From CAZESH01 sp964514665 (GTDB lineage: Bacteria > Bacillota > Bacilli > Paenibacillales > KCTC-25726): DNA of 6,031 nt. The notes below the pieces were generated by a model that saw only the letters and a program-made list of their open reading frames with translations, was not told the origin of the DNA and did not search any database. This document shows, piece by piece, positions 5,495-6,031 of the stretch. The stretch is from the NCBI GenBank assembly GCA_964514665.1, contig CAZESH010000271.1, forward strand, positions 1 through 6,031. The letters are read 5' to 3'. The translations under genes were made by a program, and so were the position numbers. Each line of letters starts with the position of its first letter. Position 1 is the first letter of the stretch.

Positions 5495-6031
5495 GTGTTT
5501 AAAGATTTGTTTCAGAAAAAACGAAAATACGCAACGATAACGACCGGCCCCTCCAAAAGAGACATTCCCGAAGGGCTGATGAATAAATGCGTCAAATGCG
5601 GCAGCATCCAATTCAGTAAAGAGCTGGAGAAAAACTTGAAAATCTGCAGCTCATGCGGTTATCATTTCAGACTGAACGCGCTGGAACGGGTCCGCTATAC
5701 TTTGGATGACGGGCGCCTTTTCGAATATGACGGGGACATGATTTCCGTCGATCCTTTGGGCTTTCCGAAATATGCGGAAAAGCTTGAGAAAGGCGTCGAG
5801 CTGTCCGGGATGAACGAAGCGGTGATTACCGGGGAAGGGACGATCGGCGGCTTTCCCGTTGTGTTGTGCGTCATGACTGCGGATTTTATTCAGGGCAGCA
5901 TGGGCTCGGTAGTCGGGGAGAAGATTACCCGTGCAATCGAAAAAGCGATGCAGAAAAATTATCCGTTGATTATTTTCTCGACCTCCGGCGGCGCCAGAAT
6001 GCAGGAAGGTATATTTTCCCTTATGCAGATG
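5495..6031 (+). CDS. accD: Acetyl-CoA carboxylase carboxyltransferase subunit beta (partial, 5' end)
   Basis: AccD joins AccA to form the carboxyltransferase that moves CO2 from biotin on AccB to acetyl-CoA, giving malonyl-CoA for fatty acid synthesis in the cytoplasm. The first 179 codons are present and the frame is open at the right edge; the B. subtilis protein has 290 residues, so about 110 are missing. A four-cysteine zinc ribbon is complete: C32, C35, C51 and C54 (CVKCG and CSSCG). The crotonase-type carboxyltransferase fold follows, with NEAVITGEGTI at 107-117, GSMGSVVGEK at 134-143 and SGGARMQEG at 164-172, which supplies backbone contacts for the acyl-CoA thioester. I chose GTG because the protein then begins VFKDLFQKKRKYA, lining up with the N-terminus MLKDIFTKKKKYA of B. 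subtilis AccD. An upstream ATG at 5462 would add 11 residues. accA probably follows. Confidence 0.97.
   Translation, partial: MFKDLFQKKRKYATITTGPSKRDIPEGLMNKCVKCGSIQFSKELEKNLKICSSCGYHFRLNALERVRYTLDDGRLFEYDGDMISVDPLGFPKYAEKLEKGVELSGMNEAVITGEGTIGGFPVVLCVMTADFIQGSMGSVVGEKITRAIEKAMQKNYPLIIFSTSGGARMQEGIFSLMQM

Overview
The window looks like a chromosomal housekeeping segment from a spore-forming Bacillota bacterium. The most likely source is Paenibacillaceae or a relative: moderate GC, AGGAGG-type ribosome binding sites, sporulation genes next to dnaE, and accD a short distance downstream. The assignment to family is inferred from gene content and order, not from a search.

The left part (about 1-1320) is on the minus strand. 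Reading leftward it holds ytrH, then ytrI (both small membrane proteins of sporulation), then a YtpI-like three-helix membrane protein. ytrH and ytrI overlap by a TTGA stop/start junction. A good match to a sigma-E promoter lies upstream of ytrH, so the pair is probably made in the mother cell during sporulation. Thirteen codons of a possible further minus-strand gene run off the left edge.

The region 1321-1461 is a divergent promoter region. To its right, on the plus strand, is dnaE (1183 codons), encoding a DNA polymerase III alpha subunit. It has an apparently intact PHP metal site, the three catalytic aspartates, a clamp-binding motif, an OB fold and an extra C-terminal domain.

A 183-base spacer follows, with an extended -10 promoter candidate, and then a 62-residue protein with a compact alpha/beta pattern like DUF2007 proteins. 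A 109-base spacer with a small hairpin leads to the first 179 codons of accD, the zinc-ribbon carboxyltransferase beta subunit of acetyl-CoA carboxylase, which is cut by the right edge.

The genes serve three processes: spore formation, DNA replication and fatty acid synthesis. The arrangement is a variant of the B. subtilis ytpI-nrnA-ytrI-ytrH/dnaE/accD neighbourhood, without nrnA and with the small gene between dnaE and accD. I found no mobile element, CRISPR array, RNA gene or clear novel system. No stretch over 300 bases lacks a gene.
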